Of a DNA stretch of 64,000 bases, positions 17,401 to 25,856 are shown one piece after another; within the stretch, counting starts at the first letter, position 1; each line of letters starts with the position of its first letter. Source of the DNA: Candidatus Kaistella beijingensis (GTDB lineage Bacteria > Bacteroidota > Bacteroidia > Flavobacteriales > Weeksellaceae); contig NZ_CP071953.1 in NCBI RefSeq assembly GCF_020084865.1, forward strand, positions 1,116,001 to 1,180,000, written 5' to 3'. The position numbers and the translations under genes are program-made. The notes beneath the pieces are model-generated. The model was not told the origin of the DNA. It worked only from the letters and a program-made list of their open reading frames with translations, and ran no database searches.

Positions 17401-17426
17401 AGCAGACTTTTAAGGTCTGCTTTTTC
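17401..17426 (+). terminator. Terminator of the DUF6438 gene
   Basis: AGCAGAC/GTCTGCT stem, seven-base loop TTTTAAG, followed by TTTTC. Confidence 0.82.
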
Positions 17427-17740
17427 GTTATGATGTTGATCCAATTTGAGGGTTAATTTCCTTGGACACCTAAAAATTGATGCCCTGTAAGATGGATTCC
17501 AATATTTATTTTATTAGTAAAAGACGTTCCTAAAAAGAAAAATTGACCTTCAAGAAATAAGAATTTCTATGAAAATCAACGTTTTGAGCGGTTTCTTTTG
17601 GGCGCAACTTTTACACGAATTTTGAATCTTTTCTGAGATTTAGATTTCTTCTGCATAAATGATAAAATTTTCGTTAATAAATTTAATAATTATTTCGAAA
17701 CAAACAACTATCGTGCGAAAAATTAAATATTAAATTTATT
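17427..17740. other. Non-coding spacer, nothing recognised
   Basis: A 314 bp AT-rich spacer between the terminator and the next promoter. No open frame of useful length, tRNA or clear hairpin was seen. Confidence 0.5.
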
Positions 17741-17748
17741 TACATTTG
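17741..17748 (+). promoter_or_regulatory. Promoter -7 element four bases before a start codon
   Basis: TACATTTG, a perfect TAnnTTTG, with only four bases (GAAC) before the ATG at 17753. The transcript would have little or no 5' leader. The -33 box is weak. Confidence 0.5.
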
Positions 17749-17752
17749 GAAC

Positions 17753-18430
17753 ATGAAGAAAATTATATTGACGGCTTTAAAAACAATTTGGGCAATCATC
17801 GGAATCGTGGCGTTTTATCTGCTTTGTGCCTATTTGATACCTTTCATTGAAATTCCGGCAAAATCTGTTTCTGAACCCAAAAATATTGATGCGTATATCC
17901 TCACAAACGGTGTTCATACCGATTTGGTGGTTCCCGTAAAAACTCCCGAAATCGATTGGAGTCAGCAAATCCCTTTTGAAAACACTTTGTCCAAAAGAAC
18001 CGACTTCAAATATTTGGCGATTGGATGGGGTGACAAAGGGTTCTACCTAGACACCCCAACTTGGGCCGATTTGAAATTTTCAACCGCCTTCAAAGCGGCA
18101 TTTTGGTTAAGTGAATCGGCGATGCACTTCACATATTACGAAAAAATGACCGTTGGAAAAGATTGTGTGAGATTGAATTTAACACATCAACAATATTTGG
18201 ATTTGATTAAATTCATCAATGATAAATTCGACCGGGACCAAAACGGAAAACCAATCCTCATTAAGACCGACGCGGTTTACGGAAAAAATGACGCTTTTTA
18301 TGACGCGAAAGGAAGTTACAGTTTCCTTGACACCTGTAACACCTGGTCAAACAACGGATTAAAAGCGGCAGGACAGAAAGCGGCTCTTTGGACGCCGAGC
18401 GATTTTGGGATTTTCCAGCATTACCAATAG
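17753..18430 (+). CDS. DUF2459 / TIGR02117 family protein
   Basis: 225 residues. One N-terminal membrane anchor (residues about 10-32, IWAIIGIVAFYLLCAYLIPFI) and a periplasmic domain with ILTNGVHTDLVVPV, YLAIGWGDKGFYLDTPTW and SFLDTCNTWSNNGLKAAGQK, which match the TIGR02117/DUF2459 family; the Cys and His in these motifs suggest a papain-like hydrolase fold, an inference only. Monocistronic with its own promoter. Confidence 0.85.
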   Translation: MKKIILTALKTIWAIIGIVAFYLLCAYLIPFIEIPAKSVSEPKNIDAYILTNGVHTDLVVPVKTPEIDWSQQIPFENTLSKRTDFKYLAIGWGDKGFYLDTPTWADLKFSTAFKAAFWLSESAMHFTYYEKMTVGKDCVRLNLTHQQYLDLIKFINDKFDRDQNGKPILIKTDAVYGKNDAFYDAKGSYSFLDTCNTWSNNGLKAAGQKAALWTPSDFGIFQHYQ

Positions 18431-18455
18431 ATGTTGAGGTTGAGATTCTGCAAAA

Positions 18456-18482
18456 TAAAAAAACTCCCATTTTCAGGGAGTT
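18456..18482 (-). terminator. Minus-strand terminator
   Basis: AACTCCC/GGGAGTT stem; on the minus strand followed by seven T. It points at the remnant gene 18546-18803 and ends the intergenic tail of the plus-strand gene. Confidence 0.65.
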
Positions 18483-18545
18483 CCACACAACATCATATTA
18501 AATTATGAAAAAATAAAAATTTGATTTTGAAGATTGAGTTGTTTT

Positions 18546-18803
18546 TTAATCCTTGATCGCCAAACTGAAAAATAAATCTAAATCGTCTTTCACAAACACC
18601 ACCCCGCCCATTTTCTTTGGTGGAATAATGTTGAAGTCGGAAAATTTCAATCTTTTGTTTCCAACCAAACTGTTTTTATATTCGCCAAATTCTACACTGT
18701 ATTTCTTCACCACGTTCATCATTCTGACCTCAACCACGGCATTGAATTTTTTATTGGAAGATGCTTTTTCGAAATTTAAGAAATAAGTAATTAAACAAAC
18801 GTT
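18546..18803 (-). pseudogene. C-terminal remnant of a YceI-like gene (tentative)
   Basis: The open minus-strand frame has no ATG start and ends with a good terminator. Its translation, including FNAVVEVRMMNVVKKYSVEF and FSDFNIIPPKKMGGVVFVKD then DLDLFFSLAI, resembles the last 75 residues of a YceI-type lipid-binding barrel. A stop codon at 18804-18806 closes the frame upstream, and no N-terminal part is visible. It could also be a short functional gene from a GTG at 18737. Confidence 0.35.
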
Positions 18804-18957
18804 TTATTAACTATTAATTAAGAATTTTAGCAAAATTTTAATTATCGTTAAACAAACAAAAAATACATGATATTAAATGTTGAGAGAAGTCATATAAACA
18901 TTTCCTTGCGGATAAAAAAAATTTGTTATTATTAATAAAGCGATCGAAACTGCCCAA

Positions 18958-18990
18958 TAAAAAAATCCCCTGAATTTCTTCAGAGGATTT
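18958..18990 (-). terminator. Terminator of tRNA-Leu
   Basis: On the minus strand AAAATCCTCTGAA ... TTCAGGGGATTTT (one mismatch) followed by a T run. It begins directly after the tRNA CCA end. Confidence 0.8.
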
Positions 18991-19075
18991 TGGTACCCAG
19001 GACCGGAATCGAACCGGTACATCTTGCGATACTAGAGTTTGAGTCTAGCGCGTCTACCAATTCCGCCACCTGGGC
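18991..19075 (-). tRNA. tRNA-Leu (anticodon CAA)
   Basis: 85 nt. Acceptor GCCCAGG pairs with CCTGGGT, discriminator A and an encoded CCA end. D arm has GGCGGAATTGGTAGACGC. Anticodon stem CTAGA/TCTAG holds loop CTCAAAC, anticodon CAA reading UUG. A variable arm follows (TATCGCAAGATG) as in class II tRNAs, then the TPsiC arm CCGGTTCGATTCCGG. Confidence 0.95.
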
Positions 19076-19144
19076 TTAAATTGGTGTGCAAATATAGAAT
19101 TAATTTTTGTTTCGGAAAAATAAATTTTCAAATTTTTTTTCCTT

Positions 19145-19912
19145 TTAAAACTCAATTTCCAACCCATCAAAAGCAAGATGCACATTTTCAGGAAGTTCCT
19201 TTTCTGTTTCATCGTGCAGACCTAAATGATGGGAAATGTGGGTGAGAAAAAGCTGTTTCGGCTTCAATTCATCATTCAGTTCAAGAATTTGTGGAAGAAT
19301 GAAATGTGCTGGATGAAGCTCTTCCCTTCTAATACAGTTTAGGATGAGATAATCCAAATTTTTCAGCTTCTCTTTTTCAATTTCAGCAATAAAACTTGCA
19401 TCCGTAATATAGGCAAGCGACTTAAGTTTAAAACCAAAAATGGGAATTCTGAAATGCATCACTTCAATGGGCGTAATTTCCGCATCGAATAACGAAAACG
19501 GCTTATTTTCAATTTCATGAAGCTCAAAAGAAGGCGCACCCGGATATTTCACCTCGGAGAAAGCGTACGGAAAACGGTTTTTGATTTCCATTCCAACTCT
19601 CTGGTTACAGAAAAGATTCATATCGTTTCCATTTCTGAAAATCAAAGGTCGCATATCATCGAGTCCAATTACATGGTCGTTGTGTTCATGTGTGATGAGA
19701 ACGGCATCAACTCGGTCTTCGTGATTATCAAGCATCTGCAACCTAAAATCTGGACCACAATCGACTAAAATCTTCTTATCATTTTCCGTTGTTATTAAAA
19801 CTGATGACCGAAAACGTTTGTCTTTGGGATTTAGAGAAGCACATACTTCACAATGGCAACCAATTACAGGAACTCCCTGCGAAGTTCCCGTTCCTAAAAA
19901 TTTCAACTTCAT
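19145..19912 (-). CDS. MBL-fold metallo-hydrolase (PhnP-like)
   Basis: 255 residues. Begins MKLKFLGTGTSQGVPVIGCHCEVC with a CxxC-type structural site, then the metallo-beta-lactamase motif THEHNDH near residues 75-81, the late metal ligand DAS in AYITDASF, and the final THISHHLGLHD. The arrangement matches PhnP / cyclic phosphodiesterase-like hydrolases. Substrate not known. Transcribed toward tRNA-Leu. Confidence 0.9.
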   Translation of the reverse strand: MKLKFLGTGTSQGVPVIGCHCEVCASLNPKDKRFRSSVLITTENDKKILVDCGPDFRLQMLDNHEDRVDAVLITHEHNDHVIGLDDMRPLIFRNGNDMNLFCNQRVGMEIKNRFPYAFSEVKYPGAPSFELHEIENKPFSLFDAEITPIEVMHFRIPIFGFKLKSLAYITDASFIAEIEKEKLKNLDYLILNCIRREELHPAHFILPQILELNDELKPKQLFLTHISHHLGLHDETEKELPENVHLAFDGLEIEF

Positions 19913-19959
19913 TTTTTGAGGTTGGTGTTTATTTTGGTAAATTTACAAAAAATTAAAAA

Positions 19960-21396
19960 TTGGCAGTGATTAAGCAAAAATTGACACCCAAGCAGAAAGC
20001 TTTAGCGATAAATTTGGATGCAAATATCTATGGAACTTTTGCCGAAATCGGAGCAGGTCAGGAAACGGTGCGCCATTTCTTTAGAGCTGGTGGTGCTTCA
20101 CGTACAATCGCAAAAGCGATGTCTGCTTATGACAAAGATTTCAGCGACGCTATTTACGGTAAAGAGGCTAAAAACAGATACGTCACCCAAAACCGTTTAC
20201 GCAAAATGCTTCGTTATGAAGTTGCCTTAATTGAGGAAAGATTAACGCGCGAAAACAATCCCGGAAGAAAATTCTTTTCTTATGCAAATACCGTAACCAC
20301 CATCAATTTCGACAAAACCATGAAAGGTCACGGTTGGGTCGGGTTGCGTTTTCAGTTGGATGAATTTGAGGATTACAACGAAATCGTTCTCCACGTAAAA
20401 TTCAATGAAAACGATGCAACTTTGCAGCAGGAAACGTTGGGAAGTTTGGGCGTGAACTTAATTTATGGCGCCTTTAATTATTCCGACAATCCGAGAAGGT
20501 TGATTGAATCTTTATACGACGACATTTCTACCGACAATGTGGAAATCGACATGATTGATTTCAGCGGTCCCGCTTTTGCCTATGTTGACAATCGCTTGAT
20601 GAGTTTGCAGCTCGTGAAAAACGGAATGACCGATGCCGTGATTTTCAATTCCGAAGGAAACAATATGCTTCCTGCCGATATTTTGTACAAGAAAAATATT
20701 TTTGCGGTCCGCGGGAGTTTCCGTCCTGTAACGTTGGTAAATACGGATATGTTCATGAAAGGCTTGGAAATGTTCAAAAAAGATTGGGAATGCACGGAAG
20801 AGGAAACCGAAGTACTTTTCGAAATCACCATTTCTAATTTAAGAGCTTCCGGTGATATTGATGAAAGAGATTTTCTTGACAGAGTGGATGTTTTGGCGAA
20901 ATTGGGCTATACAGTCATTATTTCAAACTTCTCTGAATATTACCGACTGATTGATTATTTTGCAACCTATACCAACGGAAAAATCGGTGTCGCAATGGGC
21001 GTGAACAATTTGTTGGATGTCTTCGATGAAAACTATTACAAAAATCTTTCGGGTGGAATTTTGGAAGCGTTCGGTAAGTTCTTCCGACAGGATATGAGGG
21101 TTTACCTCTATCCTTACAAAGACCCGGAAACACACGAGTTATTGACTTCCAACAACTTGAAAGTTCAAGATAATTTGAAGGAACTTTACAAATATTTTAA
21201 ACTCAACAAAAGGATTGTCGATATCCAAAACTACAATCCAGATTACTCCGAAATTTATTCCCGTGAAATCCTCAACAAGATTGCAAACCACGAACAGGGT
21301 TGGGAAACACAGCTTCCGTTCGGCGTTGCAGAGATGATTAAGGAGCGCGGAATGTTTGGTTATAAGGAAGAACTTAAACTGAAGGAGTTTTCGTAG
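19960..21396 (+). CDS. Conserved protein of unknown function (GTFAEIGAGQETVRHFF family)
   Basis: 478 residues starting from TTG at 19960 (MAVIKQKLTPKQKALAI); a GTG two codons later is an alternative. The stretch YGTFAEIGAGQETVRHFFRAGGAS near residues 24-47 is the hallmark of a protein widely conserved in Bacteroidota and some other bacteria; from memory it is given inconsistent names (including TonB-dependent receptor), but no signal peptide or beta-barrel is present and it looks cytosolic. I assign no function. A near-consensus promoter box TAAATTTA lies at 19938-19945. Confidence 0.8.
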   Translation: MAVIKQKLTPKQKALAINLDANIYGTFAEIGAGQETVRHFFRAGGASRTIAKAMSAYDKDFSDAIYGKEAKNRYVTQNRLRKMLRYEVALIEERLTRENNPGRKFFSYANTVTTINFDKTMKGHGWVGLRFQLDEFEDYNEIVLHVKFNENDATLQQETLGSLGVNLIYGAFNYSDNPRRLIESLYDDISTDNVEIDMIDFSGPAFAYVDNRLMSLQLVKNGMTDAVIFNSEGNNMLPADILYKKNIFAVRGSFRPVTLVNTDMFMKGLEMFKKDWECTEEETEVLFEITISNLRASGDIDERDFLDRVDVLAKLGYTVIISNFSEYYRLIDYFATYTNGKIGVAMGVNNLLDVFDENYYKNLSGGILEAFGKFFRQDMRVYLYPYKDPETHELLTSNNLKVQDNLKELYKYFKLNKRIVDIQNYNPDYSEIYSREILNKIANHEQGWETQLPFGVAEMIKERGMFGYKEELKLKEFS

Positions 21397-21590
21397 GAAA
21401 TAAGGAAAACTTTTCTTTAAAATCAAAATTTCCTTTTCATCAATTCCCTGTTTCTTTTGCGTGGAAAAAACATAACGCAACGATCAACAAAGGATTAAAA
21501 AATATGATTCTGCTTTTATGCTAAACAAAGGCGCTTTTGCTTATCAAAGCAATACAAAGAATCATCCCTAAAATTTAAAAAATTAAAAAA

Positions 21591-22040
21591 ATGTCAGAAA
21601 TTAAAAAAAGGCTTTCTTCAATTATTGAAAGTCCCAACCACGATACTACCGATAAATTGCAGAAAATCTGTCACCTGCTCGACCAGGAAATCCCTTATTT
21701 CAACTGGACGGGATTTTATTTTAAAAACGGTGACAAGGAAGAACTGATTTTAGGACCTTATGTTGGTGCAGCAACCGACCACACCGTGATTCCTTTCGGA
21801 AAGGGAATTTGCGGACAGGTTGCCGTTTCCAACCAAACTTTCGTGGTTCCAGATGTTCATGAGCAGGACAATTATTTAAGCTGCTCCATCGATACCAAAG
21901 CCGAAATCGTAGTTCCCATCATTAAAAACGGAGAAAACATCGGTCAGATTGATATTGATTCGCACACCTTGAATCCTTTTACGCAAGAAGACCGAGAAAT
22001 GTTGGAATGGTTGTGTGGGGAAGTTGCGGGGATTTTGTAG
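21591..22040 (+). CDS. GAF-domain protein, free methionine-(R)-sulfoxide reductase-like
   Basis: 149 residues, one GAF domain. FNWTGFYF, ELILGPYVG, GICGQVAVSNQTFVVPDV and SCSIDTKAEIVVPI match the fRMsr family. Cys74 and Cys98 are 24 residues apart, the same spacing as Cys94 and Cys118 of the E. coli enzyme; the third Cys is missing, as in many homologues. It would reduce free methionine-(R)-sulfoxide. It converges with the GNAT gene three bases away. Confidence 0.8.
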   Translation: MSEIKKRLSSIIESPNHDTTDKLQKICHLLDQEIPYFNWTGFYFKNGDKEELILGPYVGAATDHTVIPFGKGICGQVAVSNQTFVVPDVHEQDNYLSCSIDTKAEIVVPIIKNGENIGQIDIDSHTLNPFTQEDREMLEWLCGEVAGIL

Positions 22041-22043
22041 AAA

Positions 22044-22517
22044 TTATTTTTTCGCCAACTTTGAAATTCCCTCTTTATCCAAACGAAAAACCGTCCATTC
22101 ATCCATAGGTTTTGCGCCAAGTGATTTGTAGAATTCGATGGAAAGCGTATTCCAATCCAGAACCGACCATTCAAATCTGCCGCAGTTTTCAGCTTCCGCA
22201 ATTTTTGAAAGTTCGATGAGTAAGGCCTTTCCGTAACCTTTTCCACGACATTCTGGTTCCACGAAAAGGTCTTCCAAATACAGTCCCGGTTTTCCGACAA
22301 AAGTGGAGAAATTATAAAAGTATAAAGCAAAACCAACAGGTTTTTCGTTTTCTTCGGCAATCAGGACTTTTGCAAAATTTTTGGTGAAAATATTTTCCTT
22401 CAACTCATTTTCAGAAGTGATGACATCTTTTTCAAGCTTTTCATAAACTGCCAATTTTTTAATCAAATCAAAAATCGTGGGAATATCTTTTTCGATGGCC
22501 TTTCTGATCTCAAACAT
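22044..22517 (-). CDS. GNAT N-acetyltransferase (diamine/SSAT-like)
   Basis: 157 residues. The acetyl-CoA motif LYLEDLFVEPECRGKGYGKALL at residues about 80-101 and WSVLDWNTLSIEFYKSLGA at about 117-135 match the spermidine/spermine acetyltransferase-like branch. Substrate unproven. Stop codons of this gene and the GAF gene are three bases apart with no terminator between them. Confidence 0.88.
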   Translation of the reverse strand: MFEIRKAIEKDIPTIFDLIKKLAVYEKLEKDVITSENELKENIFTKNFAKVLIAEENEKPVGFALYFYNFSTFVGKPGLYLEDLFVEPECRGKGYGKALLIELSKIAEAENCGRFEWSVLDWNTLSIEFYKSLGAKPMDEWTVFRLDKEGISKLAKK

Positions 22518-22542
22518 ATTTATAAACTTTCATCAAAAATAA

Positions 22543-22573
22543 CAAAAAACCTCCGAAAAAAAATCGAAGGTTT
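22543..22573 (-). terminator. Terminator downstream of the E2 gene
   Basis: On the minus strand AAACCTTCGA/TCGGAGGTTT (G-U pair) with a T-rich loop, then TTTTTTG. A block of W1 repeats separates it from the stop of the E2 gene. Confidence 0.65.
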
Positions 22574-22574
22574 C

Positions 22575-22628
22575 ATATTACTAATTACTAATAAATAATA
22601 TCTAATTACTTATTGCTGATTACTTATA
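22575..22628. repeat. Intergenic word repeat W1
   Basis: ATATTACTAATTACTAATAA, TCTAATTACTTATTGCTGAT, TACTTAT. It overlaps the stop codon of the downstream-reading E2 gene. Confidence 0.6.
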
Positions 22629-23952
22629 TTTCCGTGTTCATATCCCAATTCTGCAAATAATCGTGAACGTGTTTCAGGAACATTCCGCCCAAAGAACCGT
22701 CCACCACTCGGTGGTCGTAAGAATGCGACATAAACATCAACTGACGGATCGCAATTACATCGCCATCTTTGGTTTCCAAAACTGCAGGTTTTTTCACAAT
22801 AGCGCCAATCGCCAAAATCGCCACTTGTGGTTGCGGAATAATCGGAGTTCCCATCAAATTGCCGAAACTTCCCACGTTGGAAATCGTGTAAGTCGCTCCT
22901 TGTGTATCTTCCGGACGAAGTTTTTTGTTTCTCGCTCTGTACGCCAAATCGTTAATCGCCTTCGCCAAACCTGAAAGTGACAATTGGTCTGCATTTTTAA
23001 TCACGGGAACAATCAAGTTTCCATCAGGAAGTGCAGTTGCCATTCCGATGTTGATGTTTTTCTTTTTGATAATTTTGTCGCCATCTACAGAAACATTGAT
23101 CATCGGGAAATCTTGGATTGCTTTTACTACGGCTCTTACGAAAATCGGCATGAAAGTTAGTTTCTCCCCTTCCCTTTTTTCAAAAATATCTTTGTGTTTT
23201 GCTCTCCATCTTACAACATTGGTGACATCGGATTCGATGAAAGAAGTCACGTGTGGAGAAGTTCTCTTTGAATTCACCATTGCGTCTGCAATAATTTTGC
23301 GGACTCTATCCATTTGAATCACTTCATCACCTTCTGAAACTGCAATTGGTGCAGAAGTTTGCGAAGTGGGTTTTGCGACTGGACTTGCTTTAACCTCAAC
23401 CTTTTCCTCCATCTTTTGTGTTCCTCTATTTTTCACGAAATGCAAAATATCTTCTTTCGTAATTCTTCCTTCTAAACCGCTTCCTTTGATTGAGTTTAAT
23501 TCAGCTTCCGAAATATTTTCTTGCTGAACGATTGATTTTACCAAAGGCGACAAATATAAATCGGTTGCAGGAAGACCTGTAGAAATCTTTGCGCTTTCCA
23601 TAGATTCTTCCAAGCCTTTTACGATTTCTGGTTCCACATTTGGCAATTCTGTTTTTACTTCAGCGTGGGATTTTGGTTCTTGTGGTTGTTCTGCTATGGC
23701 TTCACCTTCGCCTGCAACTTCTAGAATTGCGATGGCCTCCCCAATTTTTGCCACCTCATCTTTTTGTTTCAGAATCTTTACAATTTTTCCCGAAACCGGT
23801 GTCGGAACGTCGGAATCCACCTTATCGGTCGCGATTTCCACAACGGAATCATCTTCTTTCACCATATCGCCTTCATTGAATAACCAACTGATGATTGTTG
23901 CTTCCATCACACCTTCTCCCATCGAGGGAAGTAATAATTTATATTCTGCCAT
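22624..23952 (-). CDS. Dihydrolipoamide acyltransferase (E2 of a 2-oxoacid dehydrogenase)
   Basis: 442 residues. Lipoyl domain at 1-80 with Lys44 in EIATDKVDSDVPTPVSG, an Ala/Pro/Glu linker, a peripheral-subunit-binding domain (LSPLVKSIVQQENISEAELNSI, residues about 132-172), and the trimeric catalytic core with His near 415 in SHSYDHRVVDG. The lipoyl and core motifs lean towards branched-chain E2 (bkdB-like) rather than pyruvate E2, but that is an inference. E1 and E3 are not adjacent; lipB, which supplies the lipoyl group, is the next gene upstream. Confidence 0.93.
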   Translation of the reverse strand: MAEYKLLLPSMGEGVMEATIISWLFNEGDMVKEDDSVVEIATDKVDSDVPTPVSGKIVKILKQKDEVAKIGEAIAILEVAGEGEAIAEQPQEPKSHAEVKTELPNVEPEIVKGLEESMESAKISTGLPATDLYLSPLVKSIVQQENISEAELNSIKGSGLEGRITKEDILHFVKNRGTQKMEEKVEVKASPVAKPTSQTSAPIAVSEGDEVIQMDRVRKIIADAMVNSKRTSPHVTSFIESDVTNVVRWRAKHKDIFEKREGEKLTFMPIFVRAVVKAIQDFPMINVSVDGDKIIKKKNINIGMATALPDGNLIVPVIKNADQLSLSGLAKAINDLAYRARNKKLRPEDTQGATYTISNVGSFGNLMGTPIIPQPQVAILAIGAIVKKPAVLETKDGDVIAIRQLMFMSHSYDHRVVDGSLGGMFLKHVHDYLQNWDMNTEI

Positions 23953-24148
23953 TTTAGTTATTGGATTTTCACAAAGATAAAATTTTTTAAAGAATTTAAA
24001 AATTTCCCTACCAAAATTACGAATTCAATAATTTAAATTATTTTTTTCTCATCGAACTTTAGGAAACCGTGGCACATCACCATTAACATAACGGAAAAGA
24101 AAAGTTGATTTGCAAAGGGTTTATCAGTAAATATCTTTAAATAAAATA

Positions 24149-24178
24149 TAAAAAGAGCGAAAATTTTCGCTCTTTTTT
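24149..24178. terminator. Bidirectional hairpin downstream of lipB
   Basis: AAAAGAGCGAAA/TTTCGCTCTTTT perfect palindromic stem with A and T runs on either side, 22 bp after the lipB stop. Confidence 0.8.
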
Positions 24179-24199
24179 ATTTAGGAAATTGTTGATATC

Positions 24200-24922
24200 T
24201 TAAACCAACTCGGCTCCAAAAACCTCCGAAAAATGTTTCTTAATCTTCTCTTTCACCTCCAAAACTTCCACATCAGAAAACTTTCGTTCCAACTCTCTAG
24301 CCAAAGAAGTTACTGATTTATCTTTAATTCCACAGGGAATAATGTATTCAAAATAGCGTAAATCGGTATTCACGTTCAACGCAAAACCGTGCATTGTAAC
24401 CCATTTTGATGTTTTCACGCCCATTGCGCAAATTTTTCTTGCGTAAGGTTTTCCCACATCCAACCAAACTCCAGTTTCGCCTTCACTTCTTTGGCCTTTC
24501 AAACCGTATTCTGCAATTGTTCTGATAATCGCTTCTTCCAAATCTCTCATATATTTGAAAATATCAGATTTAAAGTTATCCAAATCCACAATAGGATAAC
24601 CCACAATCTGTCCGAAACCGTGATACGTAATATCTCCACCACGATTGGTTTTCACGAAAGTGGCGTTGATTTCCTTCAGTTTCTCAGTATTTGCAAGCAT
24701 ATTTTCTTCGTGTCCCGATTTTCCCAACGTGTAAACGTGTGGATGCTCTACAAAAAGGAGATAATTAGGTGTTTCTTCGTAAATTCCGTCGGTTCTGTCA
24801 CGGTTTTTCAATTTTAAGTCGATGATGGATTTCATCAAAGTTTCTTGATAATTGAAAGCCGGTTCGTAATCCATTAAACCAAGTTCGCGGAATTCTGTCT
24901 TTTTATTTTGGGTGATGGTCAT
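24200..24922 (-). CDS. lipB: Octanoyltransferase LipB
   Basis: 240 residues. PHVYTLGKSGHEENML near residue 65-80, TNRGGDITYHGFGQIVGYPIVDL, then the catalytic Cys near 165 in YARKICAMGVKTSKWVTMHGFALNVN, with Lys175-type motif GVK. It moves octanoate from acyl-carrier protein to lipoyl domains such as that of the neighbouring E2. Followed downstream by a strong terminator. Confidence 0.95.
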   Translation of the reverse strand: MTITQNKKTEFRELGLMDYEPAFNYQETLMKSIIDLKLKNRDRTDGIYEETPNYLLFVEHPHVYTLGKSGHEENMLANTEKLKEINATFVKTNRGGDITYHGFGQIVGYPIVDLDNFKSDIFKYMRDLEEAIIRTIAEYGLKGQRSEGETGVWLDVGKPYARKICAMGVKTSKWVTMHGFALNVNTDLRYFEYIIPCGIKDKSVTSLARELERKFSDVEVLEVKEKIKKHFSEVFGAELV

Positions 24923-24954
24923 TTTTGAAATTTAGGAAACCTATAAGGTTTTTT

Positions 24955-25806
24955 TTAAATTAAAATCTTCAAACTCTTCGGCAAAACCTTCACATGAACC
25001 GGCGATTTTATCTTATTAAATTCACCATCAAGATGCCAATTTTTTGTGGAAACTTTAAATTCGATTTCTGAAACAGGGAGATAAGTAACGTAATCGTCGT
25101 CCTTTAAACGTTTTGTAAACATTCGGAACGCAAAAAAAGGAGAATAGGTGATCGGAAATTTCTTCACCAAAACCAAATCTACCAAACCGTCACTTTTACT
25201 GGCTTTTGGTGCAATGTACGCGTTGTTTCCGAATTGGCGGGTGTTTGCTATATTCAACATCAAATATTTCCCGTTGTATTGCCGGTAATTTTCATCTAGA
25301 AACTTCACTTTAATGGGTTTGTAATTAAAGAAAGTCTGTATGGAAACTTTGATGTAATTTTTAAAACCACGCTCGGTTTTTTCAAATTCTTTCACCACCT
25401 TTCCGTCAAAACCTGTTCCCGAAACATTGATGGATAATTTGTCATTCACGGTGAAAGTATCAATTTTTCTTGATTTTTTGCCTTTGATTTTTTCTAAGAG
25501 TTCATCTAAATTTTTATGAAAATTGGTCTCGTTCGAAAATCCGTTTCCAGAACCCGCAGGAAAAATGGCGAGGATTTTTTCAGTATTGATAAGGTGTTTT
25601 GCAACGGTAGAAATCGTTCCGTCACCGCCAATTGCCACAAAAATATCAAACTCATCAAAATGATTCAGAATGTATTGCTGCGTATCTTCAATCGATTCGG
25701 AAATAATGTAATAAGGATTTTGCACCTTTTTCTTCAACGAGGCCAGAAAAGGCTGATAATTTTTTTTCGCCGAAAAAGGATTAATGATGAAGGCAACTTT
25801 TTCCAT
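24955..25806 (-). CDS. Diacylglycerol kinase-family lipid kinase
   Basis: Start taken at the ATG 25806 (MEKVAFIINPFSAKKNYQPF), eight codons inside the longest frame. 283 residues. DAGK catalytic domain: AIGGDGTISTVAKHL near residue 55-70 and FPAGSGNGFSNET; C-terminal lobe SDGLVDLVLVKKFP. Likely YegS/DgkB-like phosphorylation of a membrane lipid. Downstream of the DUF3298 lipoprotein gene, same strand. Confidence 0.9.
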   Translation of the reverse strand: MEKVAFIINPFSAKKNYQPFLASLKKKVQNPYYIISESIEDTQQYILNHFDEFDIFVAIGGDGTISTVAKHLINTEKILAIFPAGSGNGFSNETNFHKNLDELLEKIKGKKSRKIDTFTVNDKLSINVSGTGFDGKVVKEFEKTERGFKNYIKVSIQTFFNYKPIKVKFLDENYRQYNGKYLMLNIANTRQFGNNAYIAPKASKSDGLVDLVLVKKFPITYSPFFAFRMFTKRLKDDDYVTYLPVSEIEFKVSTKNWHLDGEFNKIKSPVHVKVLPKSLKILI

Positions 25807-25821
25807 GTACTGCAAAAATAA

Positions 25822-25850
25822 AGAAAGCAAATCAAATTGATTTGCTTTTT
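25822..25850 (-). terminator. Terminator of the DUF3298 lipoprotein gene
   Basis: AAAGCAAATC/GATTTGCTTT stem with loop AAATT. On the minus strand a T-rich tail follows (CTTTATTTTTG), just before the start of the lipid kinase gene. Confidence 0.6.
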
Positions 25851-25856
25851 GAAAAT

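Noticed and set aside
18456..18482. Terminator of the plus-strand DUF2459 gene
   Set aside because: The T run is only on the minus strand, so it serves minus-strand transcription.
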